Positions 21,594-30,711 of a stretch of DNA of 64,000 nt are shown one piece after another. This DNA is from Brevibacillus reuszeri (GTDB lineage Bacteria > Bacillota > Bacilli > Brevibacillales > Brevibacillaceae): assembly GCF_001187725.1 (NCBI RefSeq), contig NZ_LGIQ01000009.1:27493-91492 (forward strand), in the 5' to 3' direction. The notes below the pieces were generated by a model, which did no database searches, was not told the origin of the DNA, and saw nothing but the letters and a program-made list of their open reading frames with translations. Every line of letters starts with the position of its first letter. Within the stretch, counting starts at the first letter, position 1. The translations under genes and the position numbers were made by a program.

Positions 21594-23828
21594 ATGAGAT
21601 GGAAATGGATGTTGGTCCTCCTGATGGTTTGGCTCAGCGTCGCTGTCCAGCCAGCAAAAGCAGAGGGCAACATAGAAGTAGAAGTAAACGTACCATTGAG
21701 TGGGATTCTTAAATATGACTCATGGATGCGACTGGAAGTTAACGTGACGAGTAAAGAAGAGGCGTTCAACGGTTTTGTTGAGCTGTCCAAAGGTCGGTCC
21801 AAGAAAAACGCTCACCAGCCAGCCCTGCGTCAGCCGGTAGTCATTGAAAAAGGGCAGAGCAAAAGAGTCTATTTTGACATGCCTGTTCAGGTCATGCTCG
21901 ATGAGTGGAATGTCCTTTTGACACAAAACGGGCAGCTTGTTCAAAGTGAGAAGCTGCGGTTGCCGTATCCAAAAGACGGCCGGATCGTTGGAGTTGTACA
22001 TGAAGGCGGGAATGCTTTTCATTTTCTAGCGATCAATCAGTCCCAATACAATATGTCCAGACCGATGTCGGTGCAAAATTTGGCGCCTGAGATGCTGCCC
22101 GATCAAGCCTGGATTTATCGCAATCTGGATGTGCTGGCTCTTGGGGGAAAAGAAGCTTCGCTGCTTAATGATCAGCAGATCATCGCCATCAAGGAATGGG
22201 TGCAAATGGGGGGAATTGTCATTTTGTCAGCTGGACCCGGACAGGATGGCATTATTCAAAAATTTGCTGATATCTTCCCGATAGCATCAGGAGCAGGGGG
22301 CAGTATTGATCTGGCAGAAGGCCTGCGTTCCTACACGGGGGACAAGGTGGCTCCCTCGGGCTCGATCCCTGTTTACAACAAGGATGTTCCTTTATTTGTT
22401 TCCAAAAAAGCTGGCAAGGGCATGATGCTGTTTGTCAATTACGATGTGACAGCTGAGCCGTTGGCATCCTGGCAGCATAATTTGCAGCTATGGCAAAGCG
22501 TGCTGCAAAAGCATGGAGCGCAGGATGTATTGGAACAAAATAACTATATGGATCAAATGACACGTCCATTTCTTGAACTAAGTCGAATGATACCAGATGT
22601 GCAGACTCCATCCCCGATCTGGATGGTAGTGCTTTGGGGCGGGTATGTTTTTTTGATCGCACCACTCACTTATTTTGTCTTGAAGCGAGTTGGCAAAGGG
22701 GCTTGGGCGTGGGGAGTGATCCCAGGCTTTGCCATCCTTATAACGGTTGGGATTTTTGCGATCGGTAAGCCCTTGGTCGTGAAAACGAGCGCGAGTAACG
22801 CTATTTCAGAGATCAGCATTTTGGATGCGCACACTGCACAGACGAGAACGGCTGCTACCTTTTTAACCGTAGATCAGGATCAATTCGATGTAGAGGTCAA
22901 AGCACCGATCATCGCCCTGCCGCTGACTCTTGGTCGGAATGATTACGAGCCAGAAGGACTGGCTGAAAGAGATCAATTTCTGTCCTATCGAAATCTCCCT
23001 TATCTCACTCCAAAGCAAGCACTAGGCTATGGCATCGTCCGCGATATTGGTGAGTTCGAAACGGATTTGAAGGTCAATCGCGATCGTCTGCAGGGACGGG
23101 TAAAAAACAATACGCGATTCTCCTATGACAATCTCTTTATTGAGATCGGCTTGCAGCGCATACCGATTGGTTCACTGAAAAAGGGTGAAGAAAAACAGAT
23201 CGACAGTTTATTGGAACCGCTATTCATGCCAAGGCAAGAGAAGCAGGTAGAGCAAGAGACAATCGAAGAGCAATACAAAAGGCTCAAGGAAGTCGTCTTG
23301 ACGTATGGACAAGGAAATCAAGTGCGAATCGTCGGGACCAGCAATGAAGAGCTTCCCTTGTTGACGATGCGTGAGCCACATCGTGCTCATTACTGGAATG
23401 TCGTAAATCAAGCCGTATTTTTGCAACCAAATGAGCAGGGGCTGGTTACTTATCCGTATGGCTTGCTGGGAGTATATGTAAATGAAACCGTCGGAGAATA
23501 TGATTCCAGCGGGCCAAACCTGTGGCAACTAGGCAAAGGCAGTATTACATTCGAGCTGAAAGCAGGCAACGCAAAAATGGAATTGGAACGACTCATTGTT
23601 CCTCTGGATCACAGCTCATTCCGACCGTTCAAAATCGAATACTTCCACCAAAAGAGTGGGAGATGGGTGCCAGTGGAAAGAGCTGCTAGACTTGTGCTGG
23701 ATCATGATCTGCAAGATGTGCTGACACCACAGCAATCCTTGTTACTACGCTTTTCCCATAATGGAACAACGCGATTGTCTTTGCCTACGCCGTTTTTCCA
23801 AGCAGAGGGGAGTGAACGGAAATGGTGA
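21594..23828 (+). CDS. Large secreted/membrane protein of ABC-exporter operon, 744 aa
   Basis: A signal peptide (1-24) is followed by a beta-rich external region. Residues 165-240 resemble a glutamine-amidotransferase-like fold ('DVLALGGKEASLLNDQQIIAIKEWVQMGG' in parts) without its catalytic residues. Two membrane helices lie at about 343-363 and 372-395, and the rest is a long external domain. This architecture recurs next to ABC exporters in spore formers. It overlaps the ATPase gene by seven bases and follows the anti-sigma gene by 17. The job is unknown; envelope-stress output is a reasonable guess. Confidence 0.7.
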   Translation: MRWKWMLVLLMVWLSVAVQPAKAEGNIEVEVNVPLSGILKYDSWMRLEVNVTSKEEAFNGFVELSKGRSKKNAHQPALRQPVVIEKGQSKRVYFDMPVQVMLDEWNVLLTQNGQLVQSEKLRLPYPKDGRIVGVVHEGGNAFHFLAINQSQYNMSRPMSVQNLAPEMLPDQAWIYRNLDVLALGGKEASLLNDQQIIAIKEWVQMGGIVILSAGPGQDGIIQKFADIFPIASGAGGSIDLAEGLRSYTGDKVAPSGSIPVYNKDVPLFVSKKAGKGMMLFVNYDVTAEPLASWQHNLQLWQSVLQKHGAQDVLEQNNYMDQMTRPFLELSRMIPDVQTPSPIWMVVLWGGYVFLIAPLTYFVLKRVGKGAWAWGVIPGFAILITVGIFAIGKPLVVKTSASNAISEISILDAHTAQTRTAATFLTVDQDQFDVEVKAPIIALPLTLGRNDYEPEGLAERDQFLSYRNLPYLTPKQALGYGIVRDIGEFETDLKVNRDRLQGRVKNNTRFSYDNLFIEIGLQRIPIGSLKKGEEKQIDSLLEPLFMPRQEKQVEQETIEEQYKRLKEVVLTYGQGNQVRIVGTSNEELPLLTMREPHRAHYWNVVNQAVFLQPNEQGLVTYPYGLLGVYVNETVGEYDSSGPNLWQLGKGSITFELKAGNAKMELERLIVPLDHSSFRPFKIEYFHQKSGRWVPVERAARLVLDHDLQDVLTPQQSLLLRFSHNGTTRLSLPTPFFQAEGSERKW

Positions 23829-24751
23829 TTGAAACCGTTCATTTAAGTAAACAATACGGAAATTTGCAAGCTTTGACTGATTTGAACCTGTCGATCGATG
23901 CGGGCAAGGTGTTCGGCTTCATCGGACCGAACGGAGCAGGAAAATCCACGACCATGCTGATTTTATCTACCTTGCTGGAACAATCTGACGGTGATGCGTA
24001 TGTGTGCGGATACAACGTACGCAAAGACCCGGTGAGTGTCCGTCAATCTCTCGGCTACATGCCGGACTTCTTCGGTGTGTATGATAATTTAACAGCCGTG
24101 GAATATTTGGAGTTTTATGCGGGTGCCTTCAAGATCCCTGCGCCAAAAAGAAGAGCATTGGTTGCGGATTTGCTGGAGCTGGTCAATCTTTCTCACAAGG
24201 CAGATGCGTTTGTAGACTCACTTTCCCGTGGGATGCAGCAGCGCTTGGGGCTGGCACGCTGTCTTGTACATGATCCGGCTGTGCTGATCTTAGATGAGCC
24301 TGCCTCTGGCTTGGACCCGCGTGCACGAATCGAGCTGAGAGAGATCATTAAGCAGCTAAGGGAGATGGGCAAAACCATCCTGATCAGCTCGCATATACTT
24401 CCGGAGCTGGCAGAGCTGTGCGATGATATCGGAGTGATCGAGCAGGGAAGATTGATCGCCTGCGGATCTGTTCACGAAGTAAGCAATCGGGATCGAGAAA
24501 TGAGCGTCATGCAGCTGAGGGCGTTAAGCAACCAAAATACTGCTGCCTTGATTCTTGATAATCATTCGGCAGTATCCAACCTCGAGGAGTACATGGGGGG
24601 ATTGCGCTTTTATTTCAGCGGAACAGAGCGGCAAAAAGCCGATTTGTTGCAGGAGCTGATTAATGCACAGGTCGCTGTCGTCTATTTTGGTGATGCCAAA
24701 GCGAATTTAGAGGATGTTTTCTTGTCCATTACAGAAGGGGTAGGTGGCTGA
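23822..24751 (+). CDS. ABC transporter ATP-binding protein
   Basis: This 309-residue ATPase has Walker A 'GPNGAGKST' (35-43), the signature 'LSRGMQQRLG', Walker B 'VLILDEPASGLD' and an H-loop 'ISSHI'. It belongs to the CcmA/NatA-type subfamily used by two-gene exporters. The start lies inside the end of the large membrane-protein gene and the stop shares a base with the permease start, so all three are coupled. The cargo is not known. Confidence 0.92.
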   Translation: MVIETVHLSKQYGNLQALTDLNLSIDAGKVFGFIGPNGAGKSTTMLILSTLLEQSDGDAYVCGYNVRKDPVSVRQSLGYMPDFFGVYDNLTAVEYLEFYAGAFKIPAPKRRALVADLLELVNLSHKADAFVDSLSRGMQQRLGLARCLVHDPAVLILDEPASGLDPRARIELREIIKQLREMGKTILISSHILPELAELCDDIGVIEQGRLIACGSVHEVSNRDREMSVMQLRALSNQNTAALILDNHSAVSNLEEYMGGLRFYFSGTERQKADLLQELINAQVAVVYFGDAKANLEDVFLSITEGVGG

Positions 24752-25617
24752 TGAATAGCTTCTTTTTTAACCCCATTCTGGTAAAAGAGCTGAGAGAACG
24801 TTTTCGCTCAAAGAAAACCGTCTGTATATTGGCTGTTTATTTGCTGATTATGGGAGGAATACCACTCGGCTTTTTGCTCATGGACCCAATGAAAGCAGCA
24901 GCACTCGGTGAAAATCGCAACCTGTTTCTTTTGTCAGCAGGGATTCATTATGCGATGATTTGCTTCGTTGCTCCTGCACTGACAGCAGGAGCGATCAGTG
25001 GGGAGCGTGAGCGGCAAACACTCCAGATTTTATTGACGACACAGCTTTCTACGCGCACGATTGTCTTGAGCAAGCTGATTACATCACTGGCGTTCTCCTG
25101 CCTGCTTTTGATCGCGTCCATGCCGTTATATAGTGTCGTGATGCTCTATGGCAGCGTGTCACCAGAGCAAATGGCCAAGCTCATTCTCTTCCTTGCCATC
25201 AATGTTTTGTTTTTGGGTTCACTTGGCTTGTTTTGTTCCACATGGGTCAAGAGAACCTCGGTCAGTACAATTACCTCGTATGGCATCGCGTTTTTCTTTG
25301 TGGTAGGAACAGGGCTGCTCTTTTTCTTCATTGGTGAATCCTTGCAGCAAGCATATCCAGAGCTGTTTCCTGATGACGGCGTCTGGAAATTATCGCAGCT
25401 GCAAATGCTGGCGGGCATCAATCCGGTAATCGTCTTGTTTGGGATTTTGGGCGAATCCATTGCCCATTCAGACCAGATTACATTTTCACCATGGTTGTTT
25501 TTCTCGTGCTTCTACTTGACTCTTTCGGTCATTTTTATTTTTTGGAGTGCGTACTTGTTAAAACCAATTCGTCGAACCTGGTGGAGTTGGAAGAAACGAC
25601 CGGTTCGTGTAAAATGA
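24751..25617 (+). CDS. ABC transporter permease
   Basis: The 288-residue protein has six membrane helices (about 25-45, 60-85, 110-135, 145-165, 175-200, 245-270), with the 'GAISGERERQTLQILLTT' segment typical of ABC-2 type permeases just before the third helix. It forms the channel for the ATPase encoded immediately upstream. As part of the sigma-led operon it probably serves envelope stress or export of an unknown substrate. Confidence 0.88.
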   Translation: MNSFFFNPILVKELRERFRSKKTVCILAVYLLIMGGIPLGFLLMDPMKAAALGENRNLFLLSAGIHYAMICFVAPALTAGAISGERERQTLQILLTTQLSTRTIVLSKLITSLAFSCLLLIASMPLYSVVMLYGSVSPEQMAKLILFLAINVLFLGSLGLFCSTWVKRTSVSTITSYGIAFFFVVGTGLLFFFIGESLQQAYPELFPDDGVWKLSQLQMLAGINPVIVLFGILGESIAHSDQITFSPWLFFSCFYLTLSVIFIFWSAYLLKPIRRTWWSWKKRPVRVK

Positions 25618-25646
25618 GAGACGTTGAGGAGAAAGGGGGTTTTTAC

Positions 25647-25817
25647 GTGAGTGAACAAGAAGTACAGATTATTGATTTTGAAGAAATGCTGCGATTTATT
25701 GAAAGCCGCTTAGCTTCTGCAGGTATGCTCGTGAAACGAGATGCGATTATTACCATTCTCCAAGCAGAAGAAGCGTTTTTGATGGAAAAAGGCGTTTTGC
25801 AAGAGTACAGCGAGTAA
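25647..25817 (+). CDS. Small YozD-like protein, 56 aa
   Basis: AAAGGGGG supports GTG 25647; an in-frame ATG at 25614 overlaps the permease stop and has no site. The protein is helical and acidic ('FEEMLRFIESRLASAG', 'AEEAFLMEKGVL'). The layout resembles small uncharacterised Firmicutes proteins such as YozD, but the match is loose. A terminator follows at once. Confidence 0.6.
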   Translation: MSEQEVQIIDFEEMLRFIESRLASAGMLVKRDAIITILQAEEAFLMEKGVLQEYSE

Positions 25818-25823
25818 ACAGCA

Positions 25824-25860
25824 AACAACCTGCCCGGTCGGTAGGTTGTTTTTTATTTTT
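25824..25860 (+). terminator. Intrinsic terminator of the sigma/ABC operon
   Basis: AACAACCT (25824-25831) pairs with AGGTTGTT (25843-25850), followed by a long T-rich tract. Confidence 0.9.
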
Positions 25861-25975
25861 TCTGGGTCTTAAGACTCGGTTGTGATCAAGTTTTCTATTG
25901 CTAAAAAGAGGAAAAGCATGGTTTTCGGTGAATAGTTTTAAGCTTATATGCCTATGGATAAAGTAGAGGTGCATA

Positions 25976-27409
25976 ATGTTGCTTAAGCCAGAAAGCGATG
26001 GGACAGCCCCGAGTACCGATGAACTGCTTCAAACCATGGAAAAAGGACATAATCATATCTTTAAAATGATACGGGATGACGCTGGTGATTTTGTTGTCAC
26101 CTTGTCGGAAGGAAAACTGGCAAAAGAGTTCGGACTCATGAAGGAACAGTTACTTGGAAAAAAACTCACAGACAGCATATGTGCGGGCATAAATAGACAC
26201 GTTTTGCCCTATTATGAAAGAGCGTTTATGGGGCGTGTCGTTGATTTTGAGACTAAAATCAGTGAGAGAACGTTTTCTACAACGCTTTCTCCAATTATCA
26301 AGGATGGGATGGTCATAGAGGTCGTAGGTTCTTCCATTGAGATTACGAAGCGAAAGCAGATTGAGCAGCAATTGCAGGAAACGGAGGCTTTGTACCGCAG
26401 TCTGGTAGAAGATACACTTGTGGGGGTGTATATTGCCTATGTGGAGCATCCGGGCTTTGTCTACGTAAATCCACGGCTTGCAGAGATTTTCGGTTACTCG
26501 CAGGACGAGCTGGTGCAGATGACGGCGGCAGACCTGGTCATACCGGAAGAGCGGTCCATCATCCGTGCGAATCAGGAGCGGAGATTACAGGGGGAGCGAT
26601 CCAGTATTCGCTATCAATTCCGCGGGCTTCGTAAAAATCAGAGCATGGTTGACGTCGAGGTTTTGCAAAAAACGAGTGTGTATAAAGGAAAAGCGGCAGT
26701 CATCGGGATCTTGCAGGATGTGACAGAGCGCAAGCAAGCAGAAGAAATGATCCGCAAGTCAGAGATGCTGTCCATCGTAGGCCAGATGGCCGCAGGCGTC
26801 GCTCATGAGATACGCAATCCGTTAACCTCGCTCAAAGGCTTTGTACAGTTGCTTTCGCGACAACCTCGTGACAACAAAGAGTACTATCGCATTATGCTGG
26901 CTGAGCTGAATCGAATCGAGTTCATTATCAGTGAATTTTTGGTCTTGGCAAAGCCGCATGTCGTCATTCAACGCGAACATGAGATCAAACAGCTGCTTGA
27001 GCACATCGTCATTCTTGCAGAAACAAACGCAATCATGTACAACGTCGAGATCGAGACACATTATGAACAAGGGATGCCACTCGTTCCGTGCGAAGAGAAT
27101 CAGTTAAAGCAGGTTTTTCTGAATTTACTGAAAAACGCAATCGAAGCCATGCCTGGCGGTGGCAAGGTTACCGTAACAGCGAAAATGGAAGGACAGATGC
27201 TGCTTGTGGCTTTTGCGGATCAAGGCTGTGGAATACCAGAGGAGCGTTTGGGAAAACTGGGAGAACCCTTTTTCACGACAAAAGATAAAGGTACCGGTTT
27301 AGGACTGATGGTCAGCTACAAGATTATTGCAACGCATGGCGGTACGATCCGCGTCAGAAGCAAAGAGGGAGAAGGCACGACGTTTGAAGTAAGAATTCCT
27401 GTGGGATAG
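25976..27409 (+). CDS. Cytoplasmic PAS-domain sensor histidine kinase (sporulation-kinase type)
   Basis: This 477-residue kinase has two PAS domains (about 22-125 and 136-256), then His277 in 'AHEIRNPLTSLKGF', the N box 'NLLKNAIEAMPGG', G1 'DQGCGIPEE', F box 'EPFFTTKDKGTGLGL' and G2. There is no membrane helix. The HEIRNPL box and layout are those of KinA/KinE-type kinases, which feed phosphate to Spo0F at the onset of sporulation. No response regulator is adjacent, as expected for phosphorelay kinases. AGAGGTG precedes the ATG. Confidence 0.88.
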   Translation: MLLKPESDGTAPSTDELLQTMEKGHNHIFKMIRDDAGDFVVTLSEGKLAKEFGLMKEQLLGKKLTDSICAGINRHVLPYYERAFMGRVVDFETKISERTFSTTLSPIIKDGMVIEVVGSSIEITKRKQIEQQLQETEALYRSLVEDTLVGVYIAYVEHPGFVYVNPRLAEIFGYSQDELVQMTAADLVIPEERSIIRANQERRLQGERSSIRYQFRGLRKNQSMVDVEVLQKTSVYKGKAAVIGILQDVTERKQAEEMIRKSEMLSIVGQMAAGVAHEIRNPLTSLKGFVQLLSRQPRDNKEYYRIMLAELNRIEFIISEFLVLAKPHVVIQREHEIKQLLEHIVILAETNAIMYNVEIETHYEQGMPLVPCEENQLKQVFLNLLKNAIEAMPGGGKVTVTAKMEGQMLLVAFADQGCGIPEERLGKLGEPFFTTKDKGTGLGLMVSYKIIATHGGTIRVRSKEGEGTTFEVRIPVG

Positions 27410-27491
27410 TATCATTCGCCTGTTTGCTTCTCCCGGAAAAAAACGGTATGATGGAATAGTGAGCCAATAACCGCATAAGGACGTGAACACA

Positions 27492-27797
27492 TTGACAGAA
27501 GAAAATAAAGACCTTGAATTGGGCGATATCATTACCCTGGATGATGAAAATGGTGAACCGTTGGGTGACTTTGAAGTTATTGCACTGTTTGACCTGAACG
27601 GTAAAGAATATATTGCTCTGACCGAAGCAATCGAAGATGAAGAAAGCGAAGAAGAACTGGACGAAGAAGTAGACATCTTCGTATTCCAAGTCGATGGTGG
27701 AGAAATGGTTCCGCTTGAAGAAGACGAGGAAAGCACTGTATATGCGAAGCTGAACGAGGTTTTGGAAGGCATCGAACTGATCAAAGAAGAAAATTAA
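27492..27797 (+). CDS. yrzB: DUF1292 (YrzB-like) acidic protein
   Basis: Acidic protein of about 101 residues with strands 'DIITLDDENGEPLGDFEVIALFDLNGKEYIAL' (in parts) and 'DEEVDIFVFQVDGGEMVPL' that define DUF1292 in Firmicutes. I favour TTG 27492 (11 bases after AAGGA) over GTG 27483. Family members usually lie near ruvX and alaS; that neighbourhood is not present here. Function is unknown. A bidirectional terminator follows. Confidence 0.85.
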   Translation: MTEENKDLELGDIITLDDENGEPLGDFEVIALFDLNGKEYIALTEAIEDEESEEELDEEVDIFVFQVDGGEMVPLEEDEESTVYAKLNEVLEGIELIKEEN

Positions 27798-27813
27798 TTC
27801 ATAAAGAAAAAGG

Positions 27814-27856
27814 GCCACTGCAGGTTTATTCATTCACGACCATGCAGTGGCTTTTT
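27814..27856. terminator. Bidirectional terminator between convergent genes
   Basis: GCCACTGCA (27814-27822) pairs perfectly with TGCAGTGGC (27843-27851). T-run on the right and A-run on the left let it serve the DUF1292 gene and the convergent reverse-strand stress gene. Confidence 0.9.
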
Positions 27857-27862
27857 CGTCGT

Positions 27863-28240
27863 CTAGTCGTTCATTTTGATGATGTTGTCTTTGAGATCGC
27901 GAACGACGAGCAGACACGTATAGTCCGTTTCCTGTAACTCTCGGACGAGGGAAGAGCATTCGTCCTTTGTCAGACCCAGTTTTTCGAGACGAGTACGTAG
28001 CTCTTCTCCGCCATTATCAAAAAAATGGGCTTTGCTGTCGATATCTCCGACTGCGCTTTCGAAGTGGGTACTGAATTTATAAAAATTGTTCCGTTGATTG
28101 GAGTGATTTTTATCGGGGTTCCATTTTAAAACCCAGATATCATCCTTATGGTATCCGGACGAGTTCAATGCCTGAATGTCGGAGACCAACTCCTGATCGT
28201 AGCGGTGGAACTTAACAAACGGCTTGGTAGCACTAATCAA
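27863..28240 (-). CDS. YflT/GSP17M-like general stress protein
   Basis: The start is TTG 28240, placed by AAGGGGG eight bases upstream; the open frame goes further, but that part has no coding look. The 125-residue protein has the 'FVKFHRYDQELVSDIQALNSSGYHKDDIWVL' type start, then repeats of short helices, as in heat-induced stress protein YflT, whose Bacillus homologue is sigma-B controlled. No clear sigma-B promoter was seen. The role under stress is unknown. Confidence 0.7.
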   Translation of the reverse strand: MISATKPFVKFHRYDQELVSDIQALNSSGYHKDDIWVLKWNPDKNHSNQRNNFYKFSTHFESAVGDIDSKAHFFDNGGEELRTRLEKLGLTKDECSSLVRELQETDYTCLLVVRDLKDNIIKMND

Positions 28241-28333
28241 GTTGATTTCCCCCTTTTTCGTCTCTGAAGACGATGCCTTATTAGAATGCCCTGTGAAACT
28301 GGACAGATGATTGGAAAAACTTGTGGTTTCTCT

Positions 28334-28536
28334 TTGACCTTTCTTTGTCAGTAATGCTACACTATGAACTGGTAGTTGTATGAAACGATTCCCAAAAATT
28401 CGTACCCTTGGCGCCAGCTTCGATACCCGCAGAAGGCATGAGGAATCATGCAGGGTAGGGGTGAAGTCGATACGTTTGTGGACGGAGCACTGATGAAAGC
28501 AATCGGCCATCTCGCTAGGGGCGAGGTGGTTTTTTT
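28334..28536 (+). ncRNA. Putative small RNA (or 5' leader) with own promoter and terminator
   Basis: TTGACC (28334-28339), 18 bases, TACACT (28358-28363) forms a promoter. A terminator CCATCTCGC (28507-28515) with GCGAGGTGG (28521-28529) and seven T ends the unit, giving an RNA of about 165 bases. It has an internal hairpin GCATGA-GGAA-TCATGC (28436-28451) enclosed by TACCC and GGGTA, and no good reading frame. It lies 200 bases upstream of parE and divergent from the stress gene. I could not match it to 6S RNA, ydaO, T-box or other known RNAs by eye. Confidence 0.55.
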
Positions 28537-28556
28537 AACGCATTTTGCTATGATCG

Positions 28557-28586
28557 TTGAATACTATAGGAGCCTTACGGTACAAT
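28557..28586 (+). promoter_or_regulatory. Promoter of parE-parC
   Basis: TTGAAT (28557-28562), 18 bases, TACAAT (28581-28586), about 150 bases before the parE start and directly after the small-RNA terminator. Confidence 0.55.
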
Positions 28587-28738
28587 AGCGATTAAGTGTT
28601 CGCTTTTTTATCCTTTCATCCAAATTTGTTTTCGTGATCATGCAGAATGGATAAGAAAAGCGAGCTGTCGCTTTTGAACCTGGCTTCAAGCCAAGTCTTT
28701 TTGAGGAAGTTGCTTTTACAGTAGAGGGGAGAGCGCGA

Positions 28739-30709
28739 TTGAAGGAAACAGACACACTACATACTTTAACGTATACGGAAGAAGATATTCAGGTCCTGGA
28801 GGGCTTGATTGCCGTTCGTAAACGGCCAGGAATGTACATAGGCTCCACTGGCAGCAGAGGCCTTCATCATCTCTTGTGGGAGATCGTGGACAACGCAAAG
28901 GATGAAGCGCTGGCTGGTGTAAATGATAGCATCATTGTTACACTCTACAAGGATGGCAGCGTAAGCGTGGAAGACCACGGACGCGGGATTCCGACAGGTA
29001 TGCACAAAACCGGGCGACCGGTTCCAGAGGTTATTTTTACAACGCTGCACGCTGGCGGCAAGTTCGGCGGCGGGGGTTATAAAAAAAGCGGTGGTTTGCA
29101 CGGGGTAGGCTCCAGTGTAGTAGTGGCACTGTCCAAATGGCTCGAGGTAGAAATTCACCGGGAAGGCAAAATCCACAAGCAAAAATTCGCGTATATCGTG
29201 GACGAAAAAGGCATTGAACACGTTGGTAAGCCTGTAACCGACCTCGAAATTACCGGAAATACGAAACGGACGGGGACGACCGTACGTTTTTTACCTGACG
29301 AAGCCGTTTTTGGAAACGCTCGCTTTGACTACGAAACGATTCGTGATCGCTTCCGTGAAACAGCCTTTTTGTTGAAAAAGCTGAGAATGGTATTGATTGA
29401 CGAGCGTGGGCCAGAGAAAAAAAGGGAAGAGTTCTACTTTGAGGACGGACTGAAATCGTACGTGTCCTATCTGAACGAAGGAAAGAACACGCTTCATCCG
29501 ATTGTTTACTTTGAAGGGGAAAAAGACAACGTTTATGTTGAGCTGGCGTTCCAATACAACGACGGCTATACCGAAACCCTCGTCTCCTATGTCAACTCCA
29601 TTGTAACGACCGACGGTGGAACACATGTTACGGGCTTCCGCAATGGGACTACCCGGATTTTTAACGAATTTGCCCGGAAAAAAGGGTACTTGAAGGAAAA
29701 AGACCCGAACCTGACGGGGAACGATCTGCGCGAAGGCTTCCTAGGTGTCTTGTCCTTGCAAATGGCAGATGTTCAATTCGAATCCCAAACCAAAGACAAG
29801 CTGGGAAACGAGGAAGCACGGGCAATCGTTGAACAGATCGTATCAGAAAAGCTCGGCTTTTTTCTTGAGGAAAACCCCGAGACTGGCAAGCTGCTGATTG
29901 ACAAGGCCCTTCGATCTGCTGAAATACGCGAGGAGCTCCGCAAGCAACGTGAAGCGTTGCGTGGTGACAAAAAAGGAAAATCAGCGAAGAAGCGCAAATC
30001 CATTTCTGAAAAGTTTACCCCACCGCAGTACAAGGACTCCAAACGGAATGAATTGTTTCTGGTCGAAGGGGACTCCGCTGGCGGGTCGGCCAAGCAGGCG
30101 CGTAATTCAGAGTTTCAGGCTCTGTTCAGCTTGCGCGGCAAACCGTTGAATACGGAGAAAGCAAAGCTGTCCGAGGTACTGGCAAACGAGGAGTTCCGAA
30201 CCATTCTCGAAGTCCTCGAAACGGATATTGGTGAAGAGTTCTCGATTGAAAACTGTGCGTTCGACAAAGTCATTATCATGTCCGATGCGGACGTGGACGG
30301 CTCGCACATCCAAACGTTGCTCCTGACCTTCTTCTTCCGCTACATGCGACCAATGATTGCTGCGGGTCATTTATATATCGCTCAACCACCGCTTTATCAG
30401 GTGAAGAAGCAAAGCAAAGGAAAGCAGACAGAATCGATCTACTGCTGGTCCGATTATGAACTGGAACAGGCTCTGAAAAAAACAGGGCGTGGCGCCGAGG
30501 TACAGCGCTATAAAGGCTTGGGTGAAATGAACGCTGACCAGCTTTGGGAAACGACGATGGATCCTGAGACTCGCAAGCTGATCAGGGTAGAGCTAGAGGA
30601 TCTCGCTCACTGCGAAAAATTGGTTACCGTATTGATGGGTGACAAGGTTCCCCCAAGACGCGAGTGGATTGAAAGCCACGTCACCTTTGAAATGGGGGAG
30701 GATGAATAA
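28739..30709 (+). CDS. parE: DNA topoisomerase IV subunit B
   Basis: This 656-residue subunit binds ATP and DNA and works with ParC to unlink daughter chromosomes. The GHKL ATPase has '[12 protein letters not shown]', '[12 protein letters not shown]' and '[11 protein letters not shown]'. The TOPRIM domain opens '[14 protein letters not shown]' and holds '[14 protein letters not shown]'; 'RYKGLGEMN' follows near the end. TTG start behind GAGGGGAGAG. The stop is 2 bases before parC. Short insertions separate it from GyrB-type proteins, and the parC neighbour confirms the identity. Confidence 0.95.
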   Translation: MKETDTLHTLTYTEEDIQVLEGLIAVRKRPGMYIGSTGSRGLHHLLWEIVDNAKDEALAGVNDSIIVTLYKDGSVSVEDHGRGIPTGMHKTGRPVPEVIFTTLHAGGKFGGGGYKKSGGLHGVGSSVVVALSKWLEVEIHREGKIHKQKFAYIVDEKGIEHVGKPVTDLEITGNTKRTGTTVRFLPDEAVFGNARFDYETIRDRFRETAFLLKKLRMVLIDERGPEKKREEFYFEDGLKSYVSYLNEGKNTLHPIVYFEGEKDNVYVELAFQYNDGYTETLVSYVNSIVTTDGGTHVTGFRNGTTRIFNEFARKKGYLKEKDPNLTGNDLREGFLGVLSLQMADVQFESQTKDKLGNEEARAIVEQIVSEKLGFFLEENPETGKLLIDKALRSAEIREELRKQREALRGDKKGKSAKKRKSISEKFTPPQYKDSKRNELFLVEGDSAGGSAKQARNSEFQALFSLRGKPLNTEKAKLSEVLANEEFRTILEVLETDIGEEFSIENCAFDKVIIMSDADVDGSHIQTLLLTFFFRYMRPMIAAGHLYIAQPPLYQVKKQSKGKQTESIYCWSDYELEQALKKTGRGAEVQRYKGLGEMNADQLWETTMDPETRKLIRVELEDLAHCEKLVTVLMGDKVPPRREWIESHVTFEMGEDE

Positions 30710-30711
30710 GT

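Noticed and set aside
27354..27833. Phe/Leu-rich reverse frames across the DUF1292 gene
   Set aside because: They mirror the acidic Glu/Asp codons of the real gene, which give Phe and Leu when read backwards.
28241..28510. N-terminal extension of the YflT-like protein
   Set aside because: The extra 90 codons have no coding character and cover a promoter on the other strand. The ribosome site points to TTG 28240.
28370..28536. T-box, ydaO or 6S RNA identity for the RNA upstream of parE
   Set aside because: The T-box sequence, the ydaO core and the 6S open bubble could not be found by eye; left as unidentified.
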